Shown here in pieces: positions 1-11,366 of a DNA stretch of 64,000 nucleotides. How positions within the stretch are numbered: position 1 is the first letter of the stretch; the number at the start of each line of letters is the position of its first letter. This DNA comes from Prostheceraeus crozeri (Eukaryota; Platyhelminthes; Polycladida; Euryleptidae), in NCBI GenBank assembly GCA_907163375.1, contig CAJQUW010008706.1, forward strand, positions 372,001-436,000. The letters are read 5' to 3'. The notes beneath the pieces are model-generated. The model saw only the letters and a program-made list of their open reading frames with translations, made no database searches and had not been told where the DNA came from. Position numbers and translations under genes: made by a program.

Positions 1-464
1 ACTTTTCTTGTCTTCATGCCGTAAACTACGTTCAGATTCTCTATATAGACCTTACATAGACCACTATACAAACCTTGAAATGGGCGACAAGTTTGACCTA
101 TGTAATTCTGGTCACATGTCTTGTAGGAAAATTCATAGATAACACATTTACTTTTGCAGTCTTAGGCTACTTTGGGCCAATATCATTACAAATTCTGTAA
201 GAACAATTATTTTTGTCCGACTTTTTGAAATTCGAAATAAGTTATTTCTTGGTTTGCTGATGATGCAAATTAGAATTTCATATGATTTTATTGATTTTTT
301 ATCAAGAAGAAACTGTCACCAACGAAATCAAGTGTCAAATTCACTTCGTTTTCTCCAATGACTTTCAATTTTTAATTCTAAATTTTGCGGTACATATCAG
401 TTTTACTAAAACCATTATCACTTACTGGTAGTGTGTTTTCATATATTTCGATTTTTCTGAAGGG

Positions 465-851
465 TCAGACAAGACAGCATTGAGCCTCGACGTATCGGAA
501 ATTAATTTTTATAAAATTGTTTTTCACGTAATTAGGCAACCAGCTATCTTTGCGCAAACTTGTGACTGCTCTACTGTACCAACTGCATTTTAACTTTTCT
601 TTTACCGAAATGATTATGTCCAGGAAATTGAGACAGTCAGTGTCTGGAACTTCAAAAGTACATTGCATATTATCTGTTGGGTTTAAAGGATCATGGATAC
701 TCTGAGGCATATTCCTATTATCGGGAAAGGGACCCAAGATGACATTGTCGATATATCTTTTGTAAATGGTTGGAGGGATATTGCGAGAATGATACTTATA
801 GCTCAATAGATGATAATATATACCAGTAGATTGTGATAGATTGTACACCAA
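465..851 (-). pseudogene. Penelope-like reverse transcriptase fragment
   Basis: An open frame of about 128 codons resembles the catalytic and early thumb part of a Penelope-type reverse transcriptase. The segment KRYIDNVIL sits where RTs carry Y-x-D-D, so the second aspartate is replaced by Asn. It is followed by a CLNFLDIII segment, which corresponds to the 'LPFLDL' strand after the active site, and then by an SWYSR segment like the usual WY-x-K-P. No start, fingers or endonuclease can be followed on either side, so this is a dead fragment. The family assignment rests on these short patterns only. A LINE or DIRS origin is less likely but not excluded. Confidence 0.5.
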
Positions 852-1655
852 ACCGTTGGTAACTTTTTACTTAGTGTGCTTGAATTTTCACTTTTTTACA
901 ACAAACACAGCTGTCGTAAAACTTTTGACTTCAAAAAAAACTATTGCTTGACAGTGTATTTTACATCGTTGTCCGAAAGAATAAGACAAACTTTGAATTG
1001 CCAAATAGCGGGTATAATGATCGCACAGACAAATCTATCAGTTTTCCTTTCACACGAACTGCTAGCTACTTCTAGCTACTTCTATTCTTGCCAGAAGCCG
1101 TTCGAATGATATCATGCTAAGGGAATAAGATCTGGAATTAAAGAGCACTTGAATTCCGATTTGAATTTCGTATATTGATTTGATGATATTTATCCTGCGC
1201 GATTGCACTTGTCATGCTCATCTAAAATTAAATAGACGGATTCAGATTTTTTTGATTGAATGATAAAATGCAATCTAATTCTTGTGAATATGTGTATATT
1301 TGAATTTATTAGTGTCTTCCTGCATCTCATGACTTAGGCCAAACCAAAAATTGTAGTCCCTACTTATGACAAAAATTTCATTGGTGCTTGCAAATAATTT
1401 CTTCAAATTATACGTTTATTCAATGTAATATTATTATAGTATTTGCATGTATGTACATATTTACAAGCCAATGGTGGAAAGAGAGATTGAAATGAATTAA
1501 TTATGGCAGATTATTCTTTTCATTGATTTTACTAATTTCCTGATGAACATCTGCTTTAGAAATCACAAATGAAAAAGAAAAATCACAAATAATAATTTAG
1601 GGAAGTTTGGTCAGAAAGCGAGATGAAAATGAGAAGTTGCCTAAACCCACTTTTA
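852..1655. other. AT-rich spacer, no gene seen
   Basis: I see only short frames without recognisable motifs and no repeat structure apart from the palindrome that follows. Confidence 0.5.
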
Positions 1656-1733
1656 CAAGTGCCATAGCCATTTTCAAGAAAACTGTGACATGTATACATG
1701 TCACAGTTTTCTAGAAAATGGCAATGGCACTTG
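1656..1733. repeat. 78-bp near-perfect palindrome
   Basis: Two 39-base arms meet with no spacer at TGTA|TACA (centre 1694/1695). The arms start CAAGTGCC and end GGCACTTG, and I count two mismatched pairs. In DNA it could extrude as a cruciform; in RNA it would be a hairpin with almost no loop. No flanking duplication was recognised. Confidence 0.85.
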
Positions 1734-2167
1734 AATAGCCGAAATATATCGAAAAAGTAAATCAGAAAAAGCTACCAACCTTTACTTGGCTTCTCCAAAT
1801 CTTTTAAACATGACAATTGGCCAAGGCATTTTCTCTCCACTTTTACAGCTGTTATACCAATCGTTAGAGGCAACTATTTATACTTTAAATAACATCTCGA
1901 GCCTACCTGTCATTAATTTCATAAAAATCTCATCTCATGTATAACTTTGATATTCATTTTGTTGCGTACAACATGCGTACACAAAACACATTCTCAAATT
2001 GACAATATGACTTGAATTTAAGCAAATTATTAAGGGTCATTTGTATCTCTACTGATGCGAAGTCAAATAATTTATAAAAATTACACATTAATGCAAAAAG
2101 AGCTTTCGGTGAACTCAAAGTCCACATAATTTGGCTCGTAAATCTTCTCAAGATTTCATACACGGTT

Positions 2168-2935
2168 ATAGTGTGGGAGCTACTGACACTTTCTTCCTAA
2201 ATTCGCACACAAAGGGCTTAATAGCATGGATTTGTAGATCTTGAAACGCTGAATGAAAAAATCAAGTTCTTATGTGTCACAGCCGCAGTCGCATTCTGTC
2301 GTATGTAAGGTTAAAGGATTCCCATTGGAATCCAATGGTAAAATTCAAGAAATATACATGGATTGTGAAACATTTGGCAATTTCGTACATTTTCTTTTGC
2401 AGAAAAGAAACTATTTATCACAATGCCATGAAATTTGAAACATGATTGAGCTCAGAACATCAACTGCAATATAACAGTTGAAGTGAGTCACATGATTCAG
2501 TATTTGATGTCTGAGAGCCTCTATAAAAATGAGTAAAATCACCAAAATTAAGTCAAAGCATGAAATTTGCTCATTTTTGTAGAGGCTCTCAGACATCAAA
2601 TACTGAATCATGTGACTCACTTCAACTGTTATATCGCAGTTGATGTTCTGAGCTCAATCATGTTTCAAATTTCATGGCATTGTGATAAATAGTTACTTTT
2701 CTGCAAAAGAAAATGTACGAAATTGCCAAATGTTTCACAATCCATGTATATTTCTTGAATTTTACCATTGGATTCCAATGGGAATCCTTTAACCTTACAT
2801 ACGACAGAATGCGACTGCGGCTGTGACACATAAGAACTTGATTTTTTCATTCAGCGTTTCAAGATCTACAAATCCATGCTATTAAGCCCTTTGTGTGCGA
2901 ATTTAGGAAGAAAGTGTCAGTAGCTCCCACACTAT
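2168..2935. repeat. Long inverted repeat, 366-bp arms
   Basis: The left arm 2168-2533 and right arm 2570-2935 are reverse complements of equal length with about three mismatches that I could find, separated by a 36-base spacer. Each arm contains the same 61-codon open frame (2253-2438 plus, 2665-2850 minus), but this frame has no recognisable protein motif and may be chance. Near-identity means the duplication is young or is kept homogenised by gene conversion. Transcription through the site would give a double-stranded RNA of about 366 bp. Confidence 0.92.
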
Positions 2936-3577
2936 TGTTTTAAAACTGACAACCTTGTGTTTAATACTTGTTTGCATGGAAACCAGCAGATGATGTGCCA
3001 TACCAAAAGCTTTAAAATTTTAAGCCTTTTATTTAAATTAGCGGTGAAAAAACGAAATCAGCTTACTCGCATCCATGACTTTGTTGTTGGTATGCTCAGT
3101 GTGAGATAAACTCCACAATATGCTGACCTTTATGTTAAAATGAAAAATTTAAGCAAGTGAATTTTTTTAGCTGTATTCTAACTTCACCGTGATACACAGT
3201 CATCTGGATATTTTAGTCACATCAGAATACTGTCATCAGTCTGTTAAAATGATATTAGAATCCATTCACTACTTCACGCCAAACACAAAATCTACTTGAA
3301 ATCAGTGCTTTAAATCAGTCAACCAGCAACCGCTGCCATCTCAATAACTTCCGTTATCAAAAAGCAGATCCAATCTCCTTTATCATTCTGGAATTTTATC
3401 ACAGGCAAGTTATGAGAGTTTCTGACTCGATATAATTTGTTGGTCAAAAGTAAAAAGTTATAAATTTACACTTCGCACAGAGTGACGGGCCTTCGGCATC
3501 CAGCGCTTTCTTAATGGCTGATGGTCAAATGGCGGTCTGCAAACTCGGTGTGAAGATTTATAAAGAAGTGAATGATA

Positions 3578-3888
3578 TTAAGAATTGTGTTGCTTGTTGA
3601 ATGTGAGGTAATCAAAGTGAGAGGGCAGACTGTAGCAAGGTAATTCATGTCTTCTATTGATTGTTGGCTTCAAGTGTGTAATAGCTTTTGCTTCACTGAA
3701 TGTTGTGTCTCGAGTGTTCGTCAGCTTAGCAATGAAATCGACCTGAAAATCCTCGATGCTACCTAGATCATTATGTTTATTTTTGATATGCTCATAGAGA
3801 GCGCTGGATGCAGACTTATTAATAATTGCACGTCTATGTTCTGCGCGCCGAGTGGAGAATAAGAAGGGACTCGTTTGTGCCCAATCAT
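3578..3888 (-). pseudogene. GIY-YIG endonuclease tail of a Penelope element (left-arm copy)
   Basis: This is the mirror copy of the coding remnant at 3951-4262. It shows the same spacing of His, Glu and Lys-Pro motifs and is read on the minus strand within the left arm. There is no start codon, RT domain or N-terminal half of the endonuclease next to it. Confidence 0.55.
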
Positions 3889-3950
3889 GTTAAAAGTAGT
3901 TTCATCAATAACCGCTTAAAAGATATACACTAAAAACCAAAAGACCAAAA

Positions 3951-4262
3951 GATGATTGGGCACAAACGAGTCCCTTCTTATTCTCCACTCGGCGCGCAGA
4001 ACATAGACGTGCAATTATTAATAAGTCTGCATCCAGTGCTCTCTATGAGCATATCAAAAATAAACATAATGATCTAGGTAGCATCGAGGATTTTCAGGTC
4101 GATTTCATTGCTAAGCTGATGAACACTCGAGACACAACATTCAGTGAAGCAAAAGCTATTACACACTTGAAGCCAACAATCAATAGAAGACATGAATTAC
4201 CTTGCTACAGTCTGCCCTCTCACTTTGATTACCTCACATTCGACAAGCAACACAATTCTTAA
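3951..4262 (+). pseudogene. GIY-YIG endonuclease tail of a Penelope element (right-arm copy)
   Basis: An open stretch of 103 codons ends at TAA 4260-4262. It contains ALYEHIKNKH, then a DFQVDFIAKL strand, then SEAKAITHLKPTINRR. In GIY-YIG endonucleases of Penelope elements the catalytic glutamate lies in a helix followed by a K-P-x-x-N motif, and both are visible here. The GIY and YIG strands themselves are missing, so the fragment starts mid-domain. It lies wholly inside the right arm of the 489-bp inverted repeat. Confidence 0.6.
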
Positions 4263-4440
4263 TATCATTCACTTCTTTATAAATCTTCACACCGAGTTTG
4301 CAGACCGCCATTTGACCATCAGCCATTAAGAAAGCGCTGGATGCTGAAGGCCCGTCACCCTGTGCGAAGTGTAAATTTATAACTTTTTACTTTTGACCAA
4401 TAAATTATATCGAGTCAGAAACTCTCATAACTTGCCTGTG

Positions 4441-6057
4441 AAATGCATCGCCTGACTCGCAAGCTGTTCAAGTATGATTCTCGAATTGAATGCATTGAAC
4501 GAATTCTGTTTCTGTAGCCAAGTCCTTTCCTGTTGTGAATCTCTGGAAACGGAATCGCAACGGTTATGAACTAAACAGTGTTCAGGAAAAGTATTTTATG
4601 ATTCCAATGAATTTTGTATCGAACTTATCCATCAGAATGTATGCCTAAGTCAAGGTTTGAATAAAAGACTCCATGGCGTTTCCTATGACATTATGATTGA
4701 TGCAGACTGCTTCTTCACACATTTTCCATTTCTAGAATAATTTTAAAAAAATTCTGGTTCATTTGTCTAAACTTTAATAACTTAATAACTTTGTCTTAAC
4801 CTTGTCTAACTTGATGGGATTAAAAAGCAGTCAGTCCCTGCTCGTATTTAAAATCATATTTAGATACAATTTAGAATGCCTCAAACAGCGGTTGTGAAAC
4901 TATATTTGAAAGTACGGTATGAAAAAATAGGGTTCCAACAACCATGTATTCAAAGTTTAACACTATAGAGAATTTATGTTGAAAATGTATAAAACATCAC
5001 GGTCCTGTCAGTTAGTAAACAGGTACATATAATGCTCCTCAATTGCGTGGATTTCAATTTAGAGCAATGCCTGCTGAAACGCAATCAGTGTAATCAGTGT
5101 GCTTAAAAACATCACTGTTCGGCAAGCGATTCCAAAATTTCCAGGACATTGAGAAAAGTTTCAATGGATTCATTGCTCCGCTGACGGTGACTATATCAGA
5201 AGCAGATGAATCTTTACAACTTCAATTGTGAGACTTACAAACTTAAAGTGATCACTTTTTCCTAACCAAAGCTACTCTGCCAATCAAACGATTTTGGCCT
5301 GTTCTTTCTGAAGATCAGTACCCCAATTTGCGCCGCTTTGGATTGCGCTTTCTATCAATGTTTGGAAGTACTTGTCTTTGTGATTCAGAATTTTCCGCAA
5401 TAAAGTCGATTAAGAGTGAGAAATCTTCCCAATCAAATATCTCTTGAGGCTTGTCTTCTCTTAGCCCTACCCTCAGTTGACACGAAGAAGCTGACCTCAA
5501 AAGTACACTAGCTTAAAATTAACTAACTGTAGCTTACTCACTTATTTGGAAACTAACTAATTAGAACTAATTAGAAACTTAACTATTTTAGGAAAATTAT
5601 TTTCCTAAATATCTTTGAACTTTAGTCAAATGCTTTCATCAATATCAATTTTTTTAGTATTTTATATCAATATTTTTCATGAATATCAAGATAATTTAAC
5701 ATTTACTTGTCTAATAGCGGAAGATAGTGAAGCGGTTGAGGAATGTGAACTACAGTCCGCGAATGCAGTCTTGCCGAATGCGGCCCGCGCCCGTATAAAG
5801 TTTGGACAACCCTGAAATAGACAAATGGTTATTGAAATGTTGGGGTAGCACCATGTTTTATTGATGAAACTTTATGTAAATTGTGCTGACTTTATCAGAA
5901 AAAATGACTTTACATGTAAGTCAATAAACATACTACGTCAGTCTCCCAAATTTTTTATTTAGTTTTTTTCCAAAATTTCTGTTACTTCAACTGTGTCAAA
6001 GACAACAGAGGGATGCAGCGGCTTTTGTACAAAACACAAAATTCAGAAAAAAAGATA
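4441..6057. other. AT-rich stretch without a recognised gene
   Basis: The only frames are short. One at 5315-5500 on the minus strand (61 codons, basic C-terminus) has no similarity I recognise and is not supported as a gene. Confidence 0.45.
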
Positions 6058-6309
6058 TTAAATTAACTGAAATGCATAGTGTAAATAGAATTTCTCTCCA
6101 ATATCTTCCTCTCTATATCGTGGTATTAGCAAATCCTTGTTGTCAAATCGTAGAAGTACACAATCAAAGATTGGCAGGTATATCGTGATGAAAATTGAAT
6201 CGTTGATCGAATAAACTATTTGACAACTTATATGTTCATCAATATGCATATGAATAGCGCGATTTGTCTCACCAATATAAATATTGAAATATAAGTTGCA
6301 TGTTGACAA
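6058..6309 (-). pseudogene. Degenerate GIY-YIG endonuclease fragment
   Basis: An 83-codon frame begins with a strand reading NIYIGETNRAIHMHIDEHI. This matches the YIG-E-T-x-R-x-x-x-x-R-x-x-E-H core typical of Penelope-encoded GIY-YIG nucleases, although one of the arginines is replaced. A helix with REEDIGEKF could hold the catalytic glutamate. A related, more decayed copy in the opposite orientation lies at 7584-7800. There is no RT next to it. Confidence 0.5.
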
Positions 6310-7061
6310 TATTCTTAAGAAAATATAACTTTATATATGATAAACAACTTCTACAACTCAACTTTTGTAAATGAAAGTGATCGTTTAAGGCATGGTTGAG
6401 CAATGAAAATCAGCTTAATAGCAACTGTCACATGCACAGAATCAGATTCATGTGAGCTTCGGTTTCCTAGAAAGGAAGAGTTATATGCGACCTCAATATC
6501 GAAATGGCACATCACAGAAGTAGACAACTTGCTCCTTCTCGAATGGACAATTCGTGTATCGCTTACTATTGGAAATGGCAAGCAATACGCTGTCAGCAGA
6601 GGACACCAGAGCCAGTGAGAGATGCTGTGATATCACTTCGCACACACCAAAACACACATCGTCTAGCTAACATTCGATTCAGTGTATGCACTATGCAGTA
6701 AGGAATGGTGAGATGACGATGGTGAAATCATCAAGTGAACTAATTTTCGATACGCCTGCTACTTTTTTAATAATGATCGGAAGGGCCAACATTATGGAGA
6801 AAACTTGTGCGCAATGATCTGAATTCTTCGAATCTGAAGGAATTTTGGCAATCGAAGCACTTTGCTGGAACTCACATTAATCTGCAAGCGACGCACGACT
6901 TTTTCCTATCTCTGGAAGGTATTAGGAATTCCTTTTTGCCGACTTAATAGGTTCCTCGATGTGCCGGCGATTTCGCATTAATCACACTTCTAGTAAACCG
7001 AAGCAGATAATACAAAATAATTAATTCTGTGGTCGTATGGCAAAAGATGTTCAATGTGTAA

Positions 7062-7195
7062 CTTCTTTGAGTAAAATGATGAATCTGAATATCCATTTCA
7101 TGTCAGAAGAATCATCGAATTATAATCAGAATCTTCTTGACACAGTCGTTCATTTGAATTCTAACACTTTAAAAACATCATTTTACTCAAAGAAG
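7062..7195. repeat. 20-bp perfect inverted repeat with 94-base spacer
   Basis: The arms at 7062-7081 and 7176-7195 (CTTCTTTGAGTAAAATGATG and its complement) are perfect. They lie inside a 90-codon frame (7037-7309) that I cannot match to any protein family. The pairing could be the ends of a very small MITE or a hairpin. Confidence 0.7.
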
Positions 7196-7583
7196 CTACA
7201 TAGGCCTAGTAACCACATCCAACCATGGAACAGTTGGGTTTCTGAAAAAGGAAAGATTAACCCTCTTAAAACAGATTCCCTGAGAGAAAAACTGACAAGC
7301 AAATTATAGAAGATCTAAATAGTTTGAAATCATGATTTATGAATAATGGATATCCTATTTATATTGTAGAATAAAATGTATTTGAAATTCAACTGTAACT
7401 TTAACACAACTTCAACAGAAGCTGAAATAAAAATATCATTTTTTGCGGCTATCACCTATCAATGACATTCAAACTTAAAAAGTCAGAAAAGTTGTCTTTG
7501 CTATCAAACCTATTCATATTACTCAACCATGTATTAAACGAATTGCTTATGTCATGATCATAAGTTTTTTTTTCTTTAGAATA

Positions 7584-7800
7584 ATGTCAACATGCGATTT
7601 ATATATCCATTTTCATATTGGAGGGACAAATTGCACTTTCGAATGCGTATTGGTGAGCATTTAAGTCATCCAAAATAGCTTACTTGATGAACATCTTAAT
7701 TTTTACAGTGAGGATAAGCTAATGCCACCGAGACGAATATATTGTAGAGAAATTATATTTGCTCTATGAAGCCAAGCATCAATATGAATTTCAGTTTATC
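7584..7800 (+). pseudogene. Second decayed GIY-YIG fragment, opposite orientation
   Basis: The sequence beginning ATGTCAACATGCGATTTATA is a diverged reverse-orientation relative of the fragment at 6309-6058. It gives H-I-G-G-T-N in one frame, then R-I-G-E-H-L in the next, then K-P-S-I-N-M-N further on. At least two frameshifts and several stops separate these pieces. It is relic DNA of a Penelope endonuclease. Confidence 0.4.
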
Positions 7801-10800
7801 TATATCCTAATTTTGAATTTTGTGTTGTGAAAATATTCCATAGCGTCCCTCTGTTGTCCTTGACAGACGAAAATCTGGGAAACTGACATAATAGCACTTG
7901 CATATAGCAATAGTGCGCTTGTAATAGTACTTGAGGTACGAGCGAATGTAGGGCTGTTCCTATTAGGGAAGCTAGGGTGCCGTGGAGGCAACCGAACACC
8001 AAGATATCAAGCCGGTAGTCAATTCTCTCCGCCAAGTGAAGAAGAGCGGCAAGTCTCGCAGAAGAGGAGTAATATGGTCGCTTGTACTTGAATCACAAAC
8101 AAGTTTGGTGGCAGCATTCAGTGAAGTCGTTGGGCGCAGATGGGGAGGCCGAACGTAATCGATGAGCAGTAGTCAGGGCGGGAATGGGGTGATCAGAAAT
8201 AGCACTGCAAGTCTCATGATCGTACGTTTGATGGATCTGATGTATCTGTGACTGACCAACTCACTTTTTGCCTCTCTTCAGATTAAGCATGCAACTCATC
8301 AAGTGATCACACCAAGTTTTAGACAGATTTTTAGACGGGACCGTTCCATAGCGAATGTCAAAATAGACAAGTACCAATATAGCAAATCTTATAACAGCCA
8401 ATTCCCATAACAGCAAAATCCCAATATAGAGAATGCCTAAAGAGAGAATTCTCAGAAAAGAAATATTGCATCATCTGAAATCAGACTTAATCACTGATTT
8501 GTGCGGGAATTATTCTTCAAAACCTGAATCAGTACCTTGTCCATCCAGAACTCCTTGCCTGAATTGATGCTGTGACATCGGGTTTCAGTTTTCAAATCGA
8601 TGAAATCTGTCACAAGTCAATGCAACTTCAAGCTAATTTTGATCAGACGGCAGATCATGCATTTGTCATGAACTCAATTTCGCTTGATAAGAATAGAGAT
8701 AGCAGCATACCACATTGATGAGTAGTATAATACTATCACACTTATTTCTGTTAAGTTTTGATAAACTCGTAATCAAATCATCAGATCACAATTTATTTCC
8801 CTAGATAGCGGTGCACTAATATTCAATATTGAATTGAATTGTTTGTTAAACACCTCCGTGTCTAGCAGTCTTCGAAGGAAAGATAAATAACAATAGCAAC
8901 TTGTGAAGTGATAAAAGAAATGACGAGTCAAAGAATGAACTCAACCAAGTAACTAACATCCAACTACAGTAACAAGTCTGAGTAACCACATTAACTTGTT
9001 TCAACATCATTTCGATACCGATGCGCATGCATCACATCAGTTTAACAAAAAGGGGTTGATATTTCTTTATTTTCAAATTCATGATGTCTCAAACTCGTAC
9101 ATGTATTGCACGACAGTTTTAGAATCTTCTTGCAAATTCTCATCAGACTGCTCGCCTCTCAAGTCCATTGAACTTTGTTATTCAAACTTTGTTATCCACA
9201 GGATTCCACTATTTTCCGCGGCATTCCACATTGAAGGCTATTTCTGTCATTTTTTCGTGAGAATCATTATCATACACATTCCGTTTTCAGTTAAATTTTC
9301 GAGAGAATATGACGTGATCATTGTCATGATCATATGATTTTGGGAATGCCAAGTTTTTAATGTAAAATCTGTTTAGGCTGATATTTATCCTATTGGAATT
9401 CTTTGCAATCAAATTCCTCACTTTCGGGAGCTTATCAAATTTCTTTGTCTTCAAAGCATTTATAATTCAAACACTTGTTGTTGATTGATATGCTCCAATC
9501 AATCATGCCTCCATAGTTGCAGCGGACAACTGTGTTAGTCAGAAAAATCTTTAGTATCAATAACTTGACGATCTCAAAACATGATAGCTCGCATCTTCAT
9601 TTGCAATATTTGTATTCCCTCATCTTCTTTATCAGCGGTAAATTGATGATTTTGATGACTGGGCCCACACAACGTGCTATCAGCTCGCATTAGACATCAA
9701 AAGCATTCGAAACACTATCCAGGTCTATTTTATGAAACAATTAAGTTCAAAGTCATGCACGAACTTCAGTCACCCTTTGAGTCGAATAACAAAAAGCGTC
9801 TTATGTCAGTGCTACACAACCATGTATAGTAGAATTCAGCTTATAACTCGACAATGAACCCGTTGTGGTGGCATGAAGAGCACAGTCGCACTTCGAAGCG
9901 ATTGCTTCTCATCAACCACGATGAAACCGGAAGAGAAGCAGAACCAGAAATTAAATTGTATCCTATCGATTTCGACTACAATAAGAAGTGACCAGAGATT
10001 TCAGTATCTTTGGAGTTTCCCTAACATTTTTTCTAACTTTCCTCTCCGATAGAGAACAAGCTCCAAACTGACGCACTGCCTACTCCAAAATATAATCAAA
10101 TTTGAAAGAATTCCCAGCGCGATGGCACGATTCTTTTTGGCCTTTAGTTTTGAGTTATTCTTCACTTTTTATTATATCTCATTTGAGCTTCAAAAATCAT
10201 GCAAAGCAAAGCCAACATTTGTATTTTGACAGTTGATACCTATCACATTAACTCATCAATGACAGCGTTAGAAGAACCTTGTCATGCAGCCACGGTCGAA
10301 CACCATAGGAATATATTATTCAGCAAAGTTGACTCTGGTCGTTAGAGATGTAATATCATGAAATAAATGACGAGGGACATAGCACGTGTTTTAGCAAGGA
10401 AACCATGTTTTTCGTCAATTCAGACGGACGGAGCGGTGTGTTTAGTTTGATGCGTTTAAACAAAAATTAATTACCAAATATATTCACAATTGTTTGAAAA
10501 TTTTGAAATAATGTTTTATTTGGAGTTGTTTGGCATTATTTTTTGGGTAAAAAAGGTTTAAGGGTATTTGGCACCAAATTGGCACTGTTTCTCAGACTTG
10601 TTTCAAATATTTTCTCAGACGTGTTTCCAAAGTCCGCTATGTCTAAAATAGAAATTGACTCAAGTTCGCGGCACCGCCGGGGGGGGGGAGCTAAGTTGGA
10701 TGCATGCATCACCAATGAATGGCTTAGAATTGCATGTGCACATGTGACGGCTTCTAAACCAGTGATACAGTCGTTGACAAGTGTATCTAAGTGAAAATGC

Positions 10801-11255
10801 GAGCGATTTTATGCCACTATTGTGTATTGCATGAAGCTTAACCTCCATTGTAGGAGTTTTATTGTCATCATTTTCTGTGGTCGAATATAGCATCTTTTCC
10901 TTGTAATGTCATGATGTCTTCCATTTGCGGTGTTCACCGCGAGGATGTTCAATGAAAATGAGCATTGTGAAAAAAAATCTCGAACACGTACGTGACACTG
11001 ATTGTTCGAAAGGAGATAAGAAATTCGTAATACTGTATGTTTCTCACTGCATGTTATGAAAATTAGGAGGATAACTCTTCACTTGGTCTTTTCTTTATGA
11101 CTTTCAATTTTCCTCGGTAAATCATGATTTTTGATTCTTTCTTTTGACTTCATATATGGATAGGAGTTACTGCATGAAAAGTGACGAATATGACAAAAAG
11201 TAACACAGTCATATCTATCATTCACCGTTTTTTCTTCATTGATTTCAATAACTTA
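7801..11255. other. No gene recognised
   Basis: Some 3.4 kb without a frame I can support. The longest (8996-9337 plus, 113 codons) has no domain or clear splice context. A short G run occurs near 10680-10690. Nothing else stands out. Confidence 0.4.
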
Positions 11256-11281
11256 ATAATATATATATATATATATATATG
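11256..11281. repeat. (AT)n microsatellite
   Basis: A run of alternating A and T of about 25 bases just upstream of the Tigger element. Confidence 0.9.
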
Positions 11282-11366
11282 TGCATGTTTTTGCCCCACA
11301 CAGTAGTTTGCAATAGATAAACTTATTTCGAGGAAGGAATTCGTTCTCTGAGTTAATAATCCAATA

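Larger units (their letters stand above)
3400..4440. repeat. Long inverted repeat, 489-bp arms, of a Penelope 3' region
   Basis: Arms 3400-3888 and 3952-4440 are near-perfect reverse complements of equal length around a 63-base spacer. Each arm carries the same Penelope endonuclease tail (separate entries), so this is two copies of one retroelement 3' end set head to head. Penelope elements are known for inverted and tandem partial copies. A few single-base differences show the two arms are distinct. Confidence 0.92.

Noticed and set aside
2253..2438. 61-codon frame in the 366-bp palindrome
   Set aside because: Its duplication only reflects the inverted repeat; there is no domain, and length is within chance.
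7037..7309. 90-codon frame
   Set aside because: It spans a perfect inverted repeat, has no motif and no promoter or splice context.
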